From contig JAEWJK010000003.1 in assembly GCA_023386555.1 (NCBI GenBank), positions 186,001 through 250,000 on the forward strand: a DNA stretch of 64,000 nt. The letters run 5' to 3'. Below are positions 17,231 to 25,065 of this stretch, one piece after another (positions within the stretch are counted from its first letter, which is position 1; the number at the start of each line of letters is the position of its first letter). Under the pieces are notes generated by a model. The model was not told where the DNA came from. It saw only the letters and a list, made by a program, of their open reading frames with translations, and searched no databases. Made by a program: the position numbers and the translations under genes. The stretch is from Bacteroidota bacterium. GTDB taxonomy: Bacteria; Bacteroidota; Bacteroidia; Chitinophagales; Chitinophagaceae.

Positions 17231-18456
17231 TATCCATCCATTTCACCAGCGATCAAATTCAACGAACTCATCGTCATAATTGCATCGCTTAACATTCCAC
17301 CTTTTGTTAACTCTTCATAAGCCTGGTAATAAATAAAACAAGGTCTTCTAAAGTGTAAACGATAAGGTGTTCTTCCTCCATCACTGATCAAATAAAAACC
17401 AAGCTCACCATTTCCACCTTCTACAGATTGGTACACTTCACCTTTAGGCATATCAATCTCACCCATTATGATCTTGAAGTGCCAGATGAGTGCCTCCATC
17501 TTTGTATAAACATCTTTCTTTTCAGGAAGATAATATTCAGGAACATCAGCATGATATACTTCAGCTTCAGCACCTTTAAATTCCTGTACTTTTCTATAAG
17601 CCTGTTCAATGATGGAAATTGATTGCCACATCTCTTCACCTCTTACTAAAAATCTATCGTAGTTATCCCCGGTTTTTCCAACAGGAACTGTGAAATCAAA
17701 ATCCTGGTAACTGCTGTAAGGTGAATGAACCCTTACATCATAATCAACACCTGCAGCTCTTAAATTAGGACCGGTAAATCCATAATTCAATGCTCTTTCT
17801 GCACTGATGCCACCTGTACCAATGGTACGTTCCATGAATATTCTGTTACGCACAAAAAGATTTTCAAATTCTTTCAGCACTTTTGGATATTCATCTAAGA
17901 ACTTTTCCAGTTTTTCAAATGCAGTGTTAGTGAAGTTTCTTTCAAAACCACCAATCCTTCCAATGTTAGTAGTTAAACGTGAGCCGCAAACTTCTTCATA
18001 AATCTCATAGATCAACTCACGATACTGCATCACATAAAGGAAACCTGTATAGGCACCACTATCTACACCAACAATAGAATTACAGATCAGGTGATCTGAA
18101 ATTCTTGCCAGCTCCATTATAATTACACGTAAATAATCAACTCGTTTAGGAGTTGAAACTTTCAGTAGTTTTTCGCAGGTAAGATGCCAGCCCATATTAT
18201 TGATAGGACTAGAACAATAGTTTAACCTGTCGGTAAGAGGTGTTATCTGGTAAAGCGGTCTTCTCTCTGCAATTTTTTCAAATGCACGATGAATGTAACC
18301 TACTGTTTGTTCAGCTGAGACAACTTTCTCTCCATCCAATTCAACAATATTCTGAAACACTCCATGTGTTGCAGGGTGAGTTGGACCTAAGTTTAGCGTG
18401 GTTGTCTGTTTTTCTATCGAGCCTTCCGGCAATTTTATATGATGGTTCTCAGCCAT
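17230..18456 (-). CDS. nuoD: NADH-quinone oxidoreductase subunit D
   Basis: The protein has 408 aa, the 49-kDa subunit. Motifs are NLGPTHPATHGVFQNIVELD, HRAFEKIAERRPLYQ, DRLNYCSSPINNMGWHL and the quinone-site end GGRTPYRLHFRRPCF. With NuoB it forms the quinone reduction site. NuoC and NuoD are separate genes here, not the fused NuoCD of enterobacteria. Confidence 0.97.
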   Translation of the reverse strand: MAENHHIKLPEGSIEKQTTTLNLGPTHPATHGVFQNIVELDGEKVVSAEQTVGYIHRAFEKIAERRPLYQITPLTDRLNYCSSPINNMGWHLTCEKLLKVSTPKRVDYLRVIIMELARISDHLICNSIVGVDSGAYTGFLYVMQYRELIYEIYEEVCGSRLTTNIGRIGGFERNFTNTAFEKLEKFLDEYPKVLKEFENLFVRNRIFMERTIGTGGISAERALNYGFTGPNLRAAGVDYDVRVHSPYSSYQDFDFTVPVGKTGDNYDRFLVRGEEMWQSISIIEQAYRKVQEFKGAEAEVYHADVPEYYLPEKKDVYTKMEALIWHFKIIMGEIDMPKGEVYQSVEGGNGELGFYLISDGGRTPYRLHFRRPCFIYYQAYEELTKGGMLSDAIMTMSSLNLIAGEMDG

Positions 18457-18468
18457 TCTATAGTTTGG

Positions 18469-18639
18469 TTATTTCCTTCTTTTTTCTATTACCATGTCTC
18501 CGATCACTAAACAGGTAATTCCTAAAGCAATTCCTGTATCAACATTTCTAACAGCTGTTTCAGTTATCCAGGCAATAGCTATTGCTATTATTACCAAGAT
18601 GCCTACCAGCATTTGACGGTATTCTAATAAGTTTCTCAT
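18469..18639 (-). CDS. 56-aa two-helix membrane ORF between nuoC and nuoD
   Basis: The ORF starts with ATG at 18639 and encodes MRNLLEYRQMLVGILVIIAI at the N-terminus. Two hydrophobic helices (about residues 10-25 and 36-50) flank a short polar loop (TETAVRNVDT), and the end is basic (EKRRK). It ends 12 bp before the nuoD start and begins 35 bp after the nuoC stop. I do not recognise the family. The helix pattern and tight placement make it a credible small membrane protein co-expressed with complex I. Confidence 0.55.
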   Translation of the reverse strand: MRNLLEYRQMLVGILVIIAIAIAWITETAVRNVDTGIALGITCLVIGDMVIEKRRK

Positions 18640-18674
18640 TGGGTATGTATTTTAAGCTTTCAATTGTTGCGAAC

Positions 18675-19178
18675 TTATCTTCCAAACATCTCATCGTCTT
18701 TATCAATCCTCACCTGGTCTTCTAATGGAAATTCTTTTCTCATTGGAAAATATTCCATCTCATCTACGTTTAAAATTCTTTTCAAATTAGGGTGACCAAC
18801 GAAATTCACTCCGTAAAAATCGTAGGTTTCTCTCTCCATCCAATTAGCAGATGAGAAGAGTTGGGTTGCGGTAAAAACATCTGGTGAATCAATATCAGTA
18901 AACACCTTAAATCTAATTCTGATGTTATCTACCAGGTTATGCAAATGATAAACAACAGCCAGTTCTCTTCCTTTATCATCCGGATAATGCACAGCACACA
19001 GATCGGTCAGGAATCTAAAAGCCAGTTGTTCGTCGTCAAACAAAAACTGCATCACTTTTAAGTTCATCTCTTTTGGAGCTTCAAAAGTGAGCAAGCCATA
19101 AGGCTCTTCAAAATTGGTTACAGATTCACCAAAATTTTCTACAAGCCGTTGTTTAATTATATCGTTCGTTAAAGCCAT
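18675..19178 (-). CDS. nuoC: NADH-quinone oxidoreductase subunit C
   Basis: The protein has 167 aa, the 30-kDa subunit. It shows FRFLTDLCAVHYPDDKGREL, VVYHLHNLVDNIRIRFKVF and the C-terminal signature RETYDFYGVNFVGHPNLKRI. It is a peripheral-arm scaffold subunit next to NuoD. It is separate from nuoD here, with a small membrane ORF in between, and 82 bp after nuoB with one dispersed repeat copy in that gap. Confidence 0.96.
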   Translation of the reverse strand: MALTNDIIKQRLVENFGESVTNFEEPYGLLTFEAPKEMNLKVMQFLFDDEQLAFRFLTDLCAVHYPDDKGRELAVVYHLHNLVDNIRIRFKVFTDIDSPDVFTATQLFSSANWMERETYDFYGVNFVGHPNLKRILNVDEMEYFPMRKEFPLEDQVRIDKDDEMFGR

Positions 19179-19217
19179 TTTCTATTTTATAATACCAGCT
19201 GCTGTTCTTTGTGGCAG

Positions 19218-19237
19218 CTTCGTTGCGTCGCAAGCAC
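19218..19237 (-). repeat. Dispersed intergenic repeat fragment, GCGACGCAAC form
   Basis: The minus strand reads GTGCTTGCGACGCAACGAAG, matching the core of the copies at 10981 and 42725. Confidence 0.65.
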
Positions 19238-19260
19238 TTTATCTTTTGTGCTAATGGCGA

Positions 19261-19851
19261 CTATTGAATTCCGTAACTTTCTAACAATGCTTTATACTGT
19301 TCACCATTTCTTCTCCTGATACTTTCCTCTCCTACCAATTTCTGTATCTGCATAAAGCCATCAATAATAGCTTCAGGCCTTGGCGGACAACCAGGAACAT
19401 ACACATCCACCGGAACAATCTGGTCAATTCCCTGCAATACACTATAAGAATCGAAAATACCTCCGGAACATGCACAGGCACCAACAGCAATCACCCATCT
19501 TGGCTCAGCCATTTGCAAATAAACCTGCTTTACAACAGGACCCATTTTCTTAGCTATCGTACCCATCACCATCAGCAAATCACACTGACGTGGCGAAAAA
19601 CCTACTCTCTCTGCACCAAATCTTGCAAGGTCATAATGAGATGCCATTGTGGCCATGAATTCAATACCACAGCAAGAAGTAGCAAAAGGTAAAGGCCAGA
19701 TTGAATTTTTTCTTGCCAATCCTACCACATCACTCAGCTTAGTGGTAAAAAATCCTTCACCTGAAAAACCCGGAGGAGCATCAGCATGACCAATAGCTGT
19801 ATTAAAATCAGCTTCTTTAGGATGTATATTGAATCTTACCGGACGTGCCAT
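19261..19851 (-). CDS. nuoB: NADH-quinone oxidoreductase subunit B (4Fe-4S N2)
   Basis: The protein has 196 aa. The N2 cluster ligands are the tandem Cys in ATSCCGIEFMA, Cys in GACACSGGIFDSYSVLQG and Cys in VYVPGCPPRPE. NuoB passes electrons from N2 to quinone in the NuoB/NuoD/NuoH cavity. The 103-bp gap to nuoA contains two octamer repeat tracts. Confidence 0.97.
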   Translation of the reverse strand: MARPVRFNIHPKEADFNTAIGHADAPPGFSGEGFFTTKLSDVVGLARKNSIWPLPFATSCCGIEFMATMASHYDLARFGAERVGFSPRQCDLLMVMGTIAKKMGPVVKQVYLQMAEPRWVIAVGACACSGGIFDSYSVLQGIDQIVPVDVYVPGCPPRPEAIIDGFMQIQKLVGEESIRRRNGEQYKALLESYGIQ

Positions 19852-19862
19852 ACAATTAAATT

Positions 19863-19951
19863 GATAATTTGATAATTTAATAATTCGATAATGGATTTAG
19901 TACTATAGACGTACCAATTATCACATCATCACATTATGACATTATCTCATT
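19863..19951. repeat. Two octamer tracts between nuoB and nuoA
   Basis: At 19863-19894 four 8-mers are in register (GATAATTT, GATAATTT, AATAATTC, GATAATGG). At 19920-19951 four more follow (ATCACATC, ATCACATT, ATGACATT, ATCTCATT). The second set resembles the complement of the first. Confidence 0.7.
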
Positions 19952-19954
19952 TCG

Positions 19955-20356
19955 TTAATCTTCCCACTTCAATGCTCCTTTCTTGACGATGTAGATAAAT
20001 CCGCAGAGGAAAAAACCTACAAACATGAGCACTGCTAAAAATCCATCCCAACCTAATGCCTTGAAATTAACAGCATAAGGATAGAAAAAGATCACTTCTA
20101 CATCAAATAAAACAAACAAAATAGCTACAAGGAAATATTTGATAGCCATTGGAGATCTTGCTTCACCATGACTTTCAATACCACTTGTGAATGTTGCCAG
20201 TTTATCGGCAGTTTTTCTTTTGGGTCCGATCCAATGCGTAATTGCCATGATTAACACTACAATACCTATTGCAAAAAACAACTGAATACCAATTGGTAAG
20301 AAATTTTGTGTTGTGTTTGCCACAGGTGCCTGGAGAAGAAAAGAAAAAATGCCCAT
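19955..20356 (-). CDS. nuoA: NADH-quinone oxidoreductase subunit A
   Basis: The protein has 133 aa and three transmembrane helices, as in NuoA (ND3). The loop GPKRKTADKLATFTSGIESH corresponds to the flexible TM1-2 loop near the quinone entry, although it lacks the usual Cys. FDVEVIFFYPYAVNF is the second hallmark. It is the first gene of the nuo locus. A TATTTTTG box lies 22 bp upstream and a terminator of the preceding operon lies beyond it. Confidence 0.96.
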   Translation of the reverse strand: MGIFSFLLQAPVANTTQNFLPIGIQLFFAIGIVVLIMAITHWIGPKRKTADKLATFTSGIESHGEARSPMAIKYFLVAILFVLFDVEVIFFYPYAVNFKALGWDGFLAVLMFVGFFLCGFIYIVKKGALKWED

Positions 20357-20377
20357 GAAGCGAAAATTTTAGCATGG

Positions 20378-20385
20378 CAAAAATA
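20378..20385 (-). promoter_or_regulatory. Candidate -7 box of the nuo operon
   Basis: The minus strand reads TATTTTTG, a match to the Bacteroidota TAnnTTTG consensus, with 21 bp between it and the nuoA ATG. No clean TTTG -33 box is seen, only a T-rich stretch. Confidence 0.4.
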
Positions 20386-20409
20386 AGCCTCAGAAGGTTA
20401 CGAAAAAGA

Positions 20410-20436
20410 AAAACTCCCTCGTAAAGAGAGAGTTTT
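20410..20436 (-). terminator. Rho-independent terminator after the TonB/PstS/TPR operon
   Basis: A hairpin of 7 bp, one C/A mismatch and 3 bp (20410-20420 with 20426-20436, loop GTAAA) is followed on the minus strand by TTTTTCTTTTTC. It insulates nuoA from the upstream operon. Confidence 0.75.
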
Positions 20437-20462
20437 CATATGATATCGGTCAGTTTTTGAAA

Positions 20463-22166
20463 TTACTTTCCGGAACTGCCGGTTTTATTTGCTGAAGATG
20501 CACTACCAGAGGATTTTTGCCCACCTCTTTTTTCATAGGCTTTCTCCAGAACTTCTTTTGTAGTTTTTGCAAATTTATGCTCTTCTGTTCCTTCTGGATA
20601 TAATCCCATCATCTTATCAGTCATCTCAATAGCCTTAGGAAGATCTTTTGCATGATCATTATAATAAACCAATAAATAATAATAATTGAGATAGATAGCT
20701 TTCTTATTAGTTTCAGCGTCTTTGATTAAGAACTCATTCTGCTTTTCAATCGGAACCAGTGCTAAACCTTGTGCACCTGATGTATCTATAAGTTTCGCTG
20801 CTCTAACCCAGAAAGCATAACCTTGAGGTTTATCAGGAAATGCCGCTACATAAGCTGGAGCTAACGTATCGAAAACACGTTTATAAGCTTTTGCACTCAT
20901 AGACACGGTGCTTAAGCGGTAATGATCTAGTTCACTTTTTTCACCTTTAAGTGCCACAAGTCTTTCCAACCATTTATATTGTTGATCATATTTCTGTGCT
21001 TTCTCAAAAATTTGAGCAGCGGTTGTCATATAATCGATCTGATTGGCTTTAACTGTATCTGCCTGTATCGCTTTTTCTAAGTAAGAAGAAGCTGCATCTT
21101 CACTTCCAGGGAATTTTGCCAAAATACTTCCGGCCAATACGTAATGATCTGACTGAATCTGTTCGGTTTTAGCTGTTGAAAGAAATTTCTCAATGCTATT
21201 TTTTGCTTGAACAGAATCTCCCAACCTATCATAGTTATACGCATATAATACATTCAACTTAGGAAGTTTCGCTATACCATACTTAGCCTCCAATTGTTTT
21301 CCCTGTGTTAAAGATTCCTGGTACTTACCTGCACGGAAAAGGTAATCGGCCATGAAAAATTCATTCTCAGGATTTTGTTCTGCATGCTTAATATAATCTT
21401 GTAAATAACCAAGGGCTTTGTTCACATCCCTGTTCTTGTAGTAATCGTATAATGCTAAATAAGTTGCTGTATAAGTTGGATCAGCAGCTATAGCCCTTGA
21501 GTAAAAGTTCTCAAAAAGTTCTTTGTTCTGTTGGCTTTCATAAATTCTGCCTATTCTATAAAAAGCTTTTGCATATTTCGGATCTATCTCCCAGGCTTTA
21601 TTATAAGCTTGTACAGCATCACCACCTCTGTCACCACCTAATTTCTGGTAGTTGATACCAATGTTTACATAAATGTCAGGATCTTTTGGATTTTGTTCAG
21701 CAGCTTGCTTAAGCTTGTCAATTGCATATTGCGGATCACCAATATTTGATCCTCCATCTGCATTTGCACGACCTATTGCTGATAACACGTTAGGATTTGC
21801 TCTTTTCTTTCGATCAAGAGATGCTGTTATAGCAGCTTCAAAATGCTGACGGGCTTCGTTTCTTTTTCCATTTAATGTTTCCACATGACCCATACCAACC
21901 CAGATCATTGGATCATTAACACCTTCATTCAATGCTTTCTGGTATATAGCTTTGGCCCCATTCACATCTTCCGTTGCAATAAAAGCCTGGCCTAACCAAT
22001 AAATTGCATTTGCATCTTTCGGATTAGCATTTACGGCATTTTGCAACGTTTGCATGGCCGTATTGTACTTCTGGTAGTACAACTGCTTTATTCCCTCTTC
22101 TACGTTTTGAGCCATTGCCATTGCAACAATCAAAAACGATAACATTACTAAAGTGATCTTCTTCAT
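20463..22166 (-). CDS. Periplasmic tetratricopeptide repeat protein
   Basis: From the ATG at 22166 the protein has 567 aa. I chose this start because it gives a clean signal peptide (MKKITLVMLSFLIVAMAMAQ); an in-frame start at 22202 would add 12 residues and overlap the previous gene. The body is a run of TPR units (for example AIYWLGQAFIATEDVNGAKA, DIYVNIGINYQKLGG, AKAFYRIGRIYESQQN, FMADYLFRAGKYQESLTQGK), roughly residues 20-330, then less regular helices and a Ser/Gly-rich tail. It is the last gene of the TonB/PstS-like operon. A scaffold role for envelope complexes is inferred. Confidence 0.8.
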   Translation of the reverse strand: MKKITLVMLSFLIVAMAMAQNVEEGIKQLYYQKYNTAMQTLQNAVNANPKDANAIYWLGQAFIATEDVNGAKAIYQKALNEGVNDPMIWVGMGHVETLNGKRNEARQHFEAAITASLDRKKRANPNVLSAIGRANADGGSNIGDPQYAIDKLKQAAEQNPKDPDIYVNIGINYQKLGGDRGGDAVQAYNKAWEIDPKYAKAFYRIGRIYESQQNKELFENFYSRAIAADPTYTATYLALYDYYKNRDVNKALGYLQDYIKHAEQNPENEFFMADYLFRAGKYQESLTQGKQLEAKYGIAKLPKLNVLYAYNYDRLGDSVQAKNSIEKFLSTAKTEQIQSDHYVLAGSILAKFPGSEDAASSYLEKAIQADTVKANQIDYMTTAAQIFEKAQKYDQQYKWLERLVALKGEKSELDHYRLSTVSMSAKAYKRVFDTLAPAYVAAFPDKPQGYAFWVRAAKLIDTSGAQGLALVPIEKQNEFLIKDAETNKKAIYLNYYYLLVYYNDHAKDLPKAIEMTDKMMGLYPEGTEEHKFAKTTKEVLEKAYEKRGGQKSSGSASSANKTGSSGK

Positions 22167-22188
22167 GTGCTTGCTTGTTGTTAGTAAA

Positions 22189-23109
22189 CTATTCCTCTTC
22201 ACTAATATTTGTTAACCGACTACTGAAACCCATTTTTGCAGGAACCAATTGTGCTCTTCTGAAAATTAACTGTCCTCGTTCATACTTCATAAAACCCATA
22301 AAATTACTTCCTACACCAATTACATTTTCTTTTAAGATATAAACCAGTTTTCTGTACAATGGATAATGCCCTACAGATATTGTTGCCTGGGATGGCCTAA
22401 AAAAGCTATCACTTTTACATCTTTTACATTCCACCAGTGCAGTTTTTATTCTACTTAAATTATCCTTCTGATTTGAATGCTCTCTTCCAAATACCCAGCT
22501 TATTCCTACCATTCCTATAGCATTAGCATTATTAGCGACAAAATCTATTACGGCTTCGCTGCTTTCTGCTGCTGCAACATTCTTTCCAAACTCTTTTCCC
22601 TGAAGTAAACTATCCATTAAATATCTGATCGTACTAGTTGCATTCTTTCCATCCAACACTATCTGCTTTTCCCCATCCGATCCCTTCAGGTACGAACTTA
22701 ATTGTTCTATTGTAAAAACACTGTCATTTGAAGATTTGTTAACAATGACAGCTATTGCATCGAACGCTAACAGGTCGTATTGAAGATTATAATTCAGTTT
22801 ATTTTTAAAGAACTTTCTTTCTGTTTCATTAGGGCTTCTCGTTACAATTACCATCGTAGTACTATCATGTTGAAGGTCTCTGAAACAATCTGCTTCTGAC
22901 TTATAAGAAGCAACTATATCAGATTCCGGCCAGGATGATTCATACACTTTGATTTGCTCTTCGATTACAGGTTTAAAGGTTTCGTCAACACTAATGTTAA
23001 TTCTCCCCTTGAATCCAGTCTTTTCATTATTCTTAGATGCATCACCACATGAAATCACTAAGAAACACCATGTTAAAAACCCAACAACTGCTGCTATCCC
23101 TTGTTTCAT
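22189..23109 (-). CDS. PstS-like phosphate-type substrate-binding lipoprotein
   Basis: The protein has 306 aa with a lipoprotein signal ending LVISC. The domain is a PBP-like fold of the PstS type: ESWPESDIVASYKSEADCF, TRSPNETERKFFKNKL, AIVNKSSNDSVFTIEQL and ANNANAIGMVGISWVFG. However, no PstCAB transporter genes are nearby. In Bacteroidota such PstS-like proteins recur in operons with TonB/ExbBD and TPR genes, so a role connected with the energy-transduction complex is more likely than phosphate import; this is inference from context. The start at 23109 is 3 bp after the small membrane gene. Confidence 0.78.
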   Translation of the reverse strand: MKQGIAAVVGFLTWCFLVISCGDASKNNEKTGFKGRINISVDETFKPVIEEQIKVYESSWPESDIVASYKSEADCFRDLQHDSTTMVIVTRSPNETERKFFKNKLNYNLQYDLLAFDAIAVIVNKSSNDSVFTIEQLSSYLKGSDGEKQIVLDGKNATSTIRYLMDSLLQGKEFGKNVAAAESSEAVIDFVANNANAIGMVGISWVFGREHSNQKDNLSRIKTALVECKRCKSDSFFRPSQATISVGHYPLYRKLVYILKENVIGVGSNFMGFMKYERGQLIFRRAQLVPAKMGFSSRLTNISEEE

Positions 23110-23112
23110 AGT

Positions 23113-23355
23113 TTAATAATCTCTCTTAATTCCCCTGTATAATCTAAACAAACCGTAAACAGCAAACAAAACACCCAAAGCAATTCTAAAGGTGTCGCCA
23201 ATATTTGTTAGCAAGTTGAGTTTGCGTGCAAAGAATAACACCATGGCCATTCCTAAAATAAGAATAGCCATAGTTATATCTCGCATCATCCGCATGTTTG
23301 CGATGTTTTTCTTTTGCCTCTCCCGAAATTCGTTTTGCATTTTTTGTTTATACAA
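23113..23355 (-). CDS. Small two-helix membrane protein in the TonB operon
   Basis: The protein has 80 aa. A basic N-terminus (KQKMQNEFRERQKKNIANMR) precedes two hydrophobic helices (about 27-45 and 56-72), and the end is RLYRGIKRDY. I do not recognise a named family. It lies 84 bp after tonB and 3 bp before the PstS-like gene, and homologous small proteins occupy similar positions in related operons as far as I know. Confidence 0.7.
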   Translation of the reverse strand: MYKQKMQNEFRERQKKNIANMRMMRDITMAILILGMAMVLFFARKLNLLTNIGDTFRIALGVLFAVYGLFRLYRGIKRDY

Positions 23356-23439
23356 TTAACCAATGATGTAGAAGCCATAAAATTCACAACCATCAGCATA
23401 CCAGCTTCATACACAGGGCAGGCAATATAGTTATTTATT

Positions 23440-24255
23440 TTATTCTGAATTACTAACGAAGGTTACAGGTAGATTAAAATATACCGGAACAAACCTTCCA
23501 GCTTGTTTACCTGGATTCCAACGAGGCATTTTTTTCACTACACGTATCACCTCCTCATCTAAATCTCGACGACCACTTTGAACAACCTGCACATCACTGA
23601 TATCTCCTTCTCTTGTTACCACAAATTTTACCCTGACTATTATTCTTTGTCCTTCATCTATATCATCTGGTTGACGAAGATGCCGTAGCATAAACCGAAC
23701 AATGTCTCCATTAAAAGAAGGCATCACATCAGCATCATCTAATGGTACATTTGATTCAACAATTGATTTAACAGGTTTGATCTCAACAATCGTTTTACCA
23801 TCTCCATTGTCTGCAGGCCCCGGGTCTCCTGAACCACCAGATGTTTCAATGATCTCTGTTTTTGTACCGAGATTTGCATTACTTAATTCTTCCTGTGTGG
23901 CTATTGTTGTTTCAATAGGTTTGGATGTAATTACAGGAGGTACAGCATTTAGTGTAGTTGTTTTTTCAATTCGCTTTGGCTTGTCTTCAGGAACAGGATT
24001 TTCTGGCTTGTCTTCAGGTAGACTAACCGAAGTTAATTGCATACCATCAAAAGGAGATTGAGGTTTTTCTAATTTATCAGAGAAATCCATGCTTTGCAGC
24101 ACAATGAAAAAGCCAATTAATAGAATTGTACCTCCCATAGCTTGCAACAAACGAACATTATAATTTTTACGAAGTGCATAAGCACCATATTCTTTGTTCC
24201 TGTTTTCGAAGATGATGTCTAACACATCACTTTGCAGAATTGTTTCCGGCTTCAT
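23440..24255 (-). CDS. tonB: TonB family energy transducer
   Basis: The protein has 271 aa. The N-terminus has the Bacteroidota TonB signature ILQSDVLDIIFENRNKEYGA then YALRKNYNV, followed by one membrane helix (about 36-52). A Pro/Lys/Glu-rich periplasmic linker (PEDKPENPVPEDKPKR) follows. The C-terminal TonB box-binding domain spans about 175-271, with VRVKFVVTREGDISDVQVVQ and VVKKMPRWNPGKQAGRFVPV. It energises outer-membrane SusC/TonB-dependent receptors using the proton motive force via ExbBD, whose genes are not in this window. Confidence 0.92.
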   Translation of the reverse strand: MKPETILQSDVLDIIFENRNKEYGAYALRKNYNVRLLQAMGGTILLIGFFIVLQSMDFSDKLEKPQSPFDGMQLTSVSLPEDKPENPVPEDKPKRIEKTTTLNAVPPVITSKPIETTIATQEELSNANLGTKTEIIETSGGSGDPGPADNGDGKTIVEIKPVKSIVESNVPLDDADVMPSFNGDIVRFMLRHLRQPDDIDEGQRIIVRVKFVVTREGDISDVQVVQSGRRDLDEEVIRVVKKMPRWNPGKQAGRFVPVYFNLPVTFVSNSE

Positions 24256-24379
24256 AATGGTAATTTATAGTTGTGTTGTATGAATCGTTCGCTGCAGTTG
24301 AACTTTCATACCAATAAGGTTGTTTAAATACCGGTATCTGGCAATGGGATGCAATTGTTAAATAAAATCCATAAAGAAA

Positions 24380-24407
24380 GTTGAGAGTTTATGGTTGAGA
24401 GGTGTTC
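24380..24407. repeat. Heptamer tract beside a dispersed repeat
   Basis: Four 7-mers in register: GTTGAGA, GTTTATG, GTTGAGA, GGTGTTC. It abuts the long repeat copy at 24412. Confidence 0.55.
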
Positions 24408-24411
24408 AGAA

Positions 24412-24500
24412 CGTACAAGTGAGTACCTCAGTATCTTACTTTAATATTTTGTCTCGGTGAATCTCCTTCGTCGATTTGACACAACAGACGATGCCATGAA
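24412..24500 (+). repeat. Dispersed intergenic repeat, long form
   Basis: It begins CGTACAAGTGAGTACCTCAG, contains TCGGTGAATCTCCTTCGTCG, and ends TTTGACACAACAGACGATG then CCATGAA. Apart from the centre it is nearly identical to 4452-4526. Confidence 0.8.
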
Positions 24501-24527
24501 ATACTTTAGCCGGTATCATAACACAAT

Positions 24528-24535
24528 TATCTTCG
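24528..24535 (+). promoter_or_regulatory. -7 box immediately upstream of the LMW-PTP gene
   Basis: TATCTTCG lies 4 bp before the ATG, and TTTA is 19 bp upstream of it as a possible -33 element. The spacing predicts a leaderless or nearly leaderless mRNA. Confidence 0.5.
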
Positions 24536-24539
24536 CAGC

Positions 24540-25010
24540 ATGAAAATTCTGATGGTGTGTCTTGGAAACATTTGCAGAAGTCCACTTGCTCATGGCATAC
24601 TGGAATATAAAGCCAAACAAGCCGGACTTGATTGGACAGTTGATAGTGCCGGAACCGGTGATTGGCATGTTGGAGAACCACCACATAAACTTTCACAGAA
24701 AGTTGCAAAGCTGAATGGTGTTGATATCTGTGAACAGCGTGCAAGACAATTTAGAAAAACGGATATACAGGAATATGACAGGATATATGTAATGGATAAA
24801 AGCAATTATAAAGATGTGAAGCAAATGAGTGGTGAGTTTTGGGATGCAAATAAAGTGACTCTTTTTTTAGATGAATTGCATCCTGGTAAAGAGATGGATG
24901 TTCCTGATCCCTGGTATGGAGAAGAAGACGGATACCATACAGTTTATAAATTAATCAGTGATGCATGTGACGCAATTATAAAAAAAGAAAAACAGAAAAG
25001 TCATCATTAG
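24540..25010 (+). CDS. Low-molecular-weight protein-tyrosine phosphatase
   Basis: The protein has 156 aa, typical of LMW-PTPs. The P-loop is VCLGNICRSP with nucleophile Cys7 and Arg13. The general acid is Asp123 in VPDPWYGE. The family dephosphorylates tyrosine residues, in bacteria often of capsule or exopolysaccharide kinases; no such genes are adjacent here. The gene starts a short plus-strand group with hisS 55 bp downstream. Confidence 0.93.
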   Translation: MKILMVCLGNICRSPLAHGILEYKAKQAGLDWTVDSAGTGDWHVGEPPHKLSQKVAKLNGVDICEQRARQFRKTDIQEYDRIYVMDKSNYKDVKQMSGEFWDANKVTLFLDELHPGKEMDVPDPWYGEEDGYHTVYKLISDACDAIIKKEKQKSHH

Positions 25011-25030
25011 TAACACACAATACCCGTCAA

Positions 25031-25058
25031 TTTTACTTTTTACTTTTGAATTTTGAAT
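25031..25058 (+). repeat. Heptamer tract between the LMW-PTP gene and hisS
   Basis: Four exact 7-mers: TTTTACT, TTTTACT, TTTGAAT, TTTGAAT. The first 25 bases recur perfectly on the opposite strand at 61578-61602. Confidence 0.8.
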
Positions 25059-25065
25059 TAACATC

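Noticed and set aside
24436..24744. Minus-strand ORF of 102 aa opposite the LMW-PTP gene
   Set aside because: It crosses the dispersed repeat and the start of a gene with an intact catalytic motif; His/Cys-rich composition is typical of shadow frames.
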